Below, piece by piece: positions 40,824 to 41,023 of a DNA stretch of 41,023 nucleotides. Every line of letters starts with the position of its first letter. The first letter of the stretch is position 1. The notes under the pieces are model-generated. The model was not told the DNA's origin. It did not search any database and saw only the letters and a list, made by a program, of their open reading frames with translations. This DNA is from an uncultured Duganella sp. (GTDB lineage: Bacteria; Pseudomonadota; Gammaproteobacteria; Burkholderiales; Burkholderiaceae), in assembly GCA_946482335.1 (NCBI GenBank), contig CAMLRG010000024.1, positions 1 through 41,023 on the forward strand. Direction: 5' to 3'. The translations under genes were made by a program, and so were the position numbers.

Positions 40824-40854
40824 CCTGTGAGCATTGATTAACGTCACAGGGAGG
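40824..40854 (+). promoter_or_regulatory. Leader hairpin partly masking a ribosome-binding site
   Basis: CCTGTGA (40824-40830) pairs perfectly with TCACAGG (40844-40850) around a 13-base loop. The 3' arm includes the first bases of the ribosome-binding site AGGGAGG (40848-40854), five bases before the ATG, so folding could reduce translation. Confidence 0.5.
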
Positions 40855-40859
40855 CCGTC

Positions 40860-40937
40860 ATGGGGAAGTATTTCTTGGCTTGGCTGTTGGGGGTGCCGGG
40901 GATTGTGCTGCTGCTGGTGTGGCTGTTCTTTAACTGA
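40860..40937 (+). CDS. 25-residue single-span membrane protein
   Basis: The frame reads MGKYFLAWLLGVPGIVLLLV, then WLFFN and a stop. After a short basic N-terminus, almost the whole chain is one hydrophobic helix, so it should sit in the inner membrane. AGGGAGG five bases before the ATG is one of the strongest ribosome-binding sites in the window, which supports translation despite the small size. I recall similar short MxKYFLAW-type peptides in Oxalobacteraceae and relatives, but their function is unknown. A leader hairpin overlaps its ribosome-binding site and a REP-like palindrome begins at its stop codon. Confidence 0.7.
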   Translation: MGKYFLAWLLGVPGIVLLLVWLFFN

Positions 40938-40991
40938 AAACCGGTAAACCGGTGTCTGACCCTTGGGGTCAGACACCGCCGTACCGGTTTT
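40937..40991. repeat. REP-like nested palindrome
   Basis: The inner arms GGTGTCTGACCC (40951-40962) and GGGTCAGACACC (40966-40977) are perfectly complementary around TTG. The outer arms AAAACCGGTA (40937-40946) and TACCGGTTTT (40982-40991) also pair perfectly. It begins at the stop codon of the 25-residue protein, could act as a bidirectional terminator, and shares sequence with the element inside the FemAB-like gene. Confidence 0.8.
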
Positions 40992-41023
40992 ACATGTTGC
41001 GGCGGTACTGACCGCCAACTTCG
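40990..41023 (-). CDS. Possible 3' end of a convergent gene
   Basis: On the minus strand the edge reads EVGGQYRRNM followed by TAA at 40990-40992, immediately at the REP-like palindrome. Such elements usually lie between convergent gene ends, which supports a gene here, but only ten codons are visible and no function can be given. Confidence 0.22.
   Translation of the reverse strand, partial: EVGGQYRRNM

Noticed and set aside
40826..40848. TGTGA...TCACA as a CRP-type binding site
   Set aside because: The spacing between the half-sites is 13 bases instead of 6, and the sequence overlaps a ribosome-binding site, so an RNA hairpin is the better reading.

Overview
The window looks like chromosomal DNA of a high-GC betaproteobacterium, most likely an Oxalobacteraceae member (Massilia, Duganella, Janthinobacterium or a relative). 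The grounds are a complete XrtA (exosortase A) exopolysaccharide locus in the gene order known from Burkholderiales and Rhodocyclales, an HprK-related kinase/PqqD-like module next to it, a TonB receptor-fed sugar operon, and REP-like palindromes carrying GGTGTCTGACCC. No tRNA, rRNA, CRISPR, IS element or phage gene was seen. No gene-free stretch exceeds about 210 bases; the longest are 2546-2756, 38997-39195 and 4225-4414.

Layout. (1) 1-2545, minus strand: a tightly overlapping four-gene unit made of a Gly-rich exported protein, a PqqD-like chaperone, an HprK-related kinase and a nucleotidyltransferase cut by the window edge. (2) 2757-4224, minus strand: the polysaccharide export lipoprotein and a trypsin-like protease, divergent from the main operon. 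(3) 4415-24469, plus strand: a 20-kb, 16-gene XrtA operon. It holds the chain-length protein, tyrosine autokinase, outer-membrane barrel, AAA ATPase, UDP-GlcNAc 2-epimerase, DUF3473 deacetylase, FemAB-like transferase, glycosyltransferase, exosortase A, glycosyltransferase, asparagine-synthase-like amidotransferase, two more glycosyltransferases, a CapK/PaaK-like adenylating enzyme, an O-ligase-like membrane protein and a second deacetylase. Most junctions are ATGA overlaps. (4) 24466-29568: small accessory units. These are a conserved unknown, a ThiS/MoaD-like protein paired with a BNR-repeat protein, a TetR regulator divergent from a metallo-beta-lactamase-fold hydrolase, a TonB_C/Sel1 protein and a coiled-coil protein. 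(5) 29722-38550: an alpha-glucoside operon with a divergent TonB-dependent receptor, LacI regulator, GH65 phosphorylase, beta-phosphoglucomutase, MFS permease and a second LacI regulator, with two distinct types of palindromic operator visible. (6) 38547-41023: a lower-GC orphan secreted protein, a PhoD-like phosphatase, a 25-residue membrane protein with a hairpin touching its ribosome-binding site, a REP-like palindrome and the tail of a possible convergent gene.

How the parts fit. The XrtA operon should make, export and anchor an N-acetylmannosamine- or GlcNAc-type exopolysaccharide and process PEP-CTERM proteins, which are encoded elsewhere. The initiating phosphosugar transferase and a Wzx flippase are not in the window. 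The sugar operon should import a disaccharide through the outer-membrane receptor and the MFS permease, phosphorolyse it to beta-glucose 1-phosphate plus glucose, and isomerise the former to glucose 6-phosphate. The left-edge kinase/PqqD/nucleotidyltransferase set resembles tailoring modules of phosphorylated lasso peptides and is the best candidate for an undescribed peptide- or protein-modifying system.
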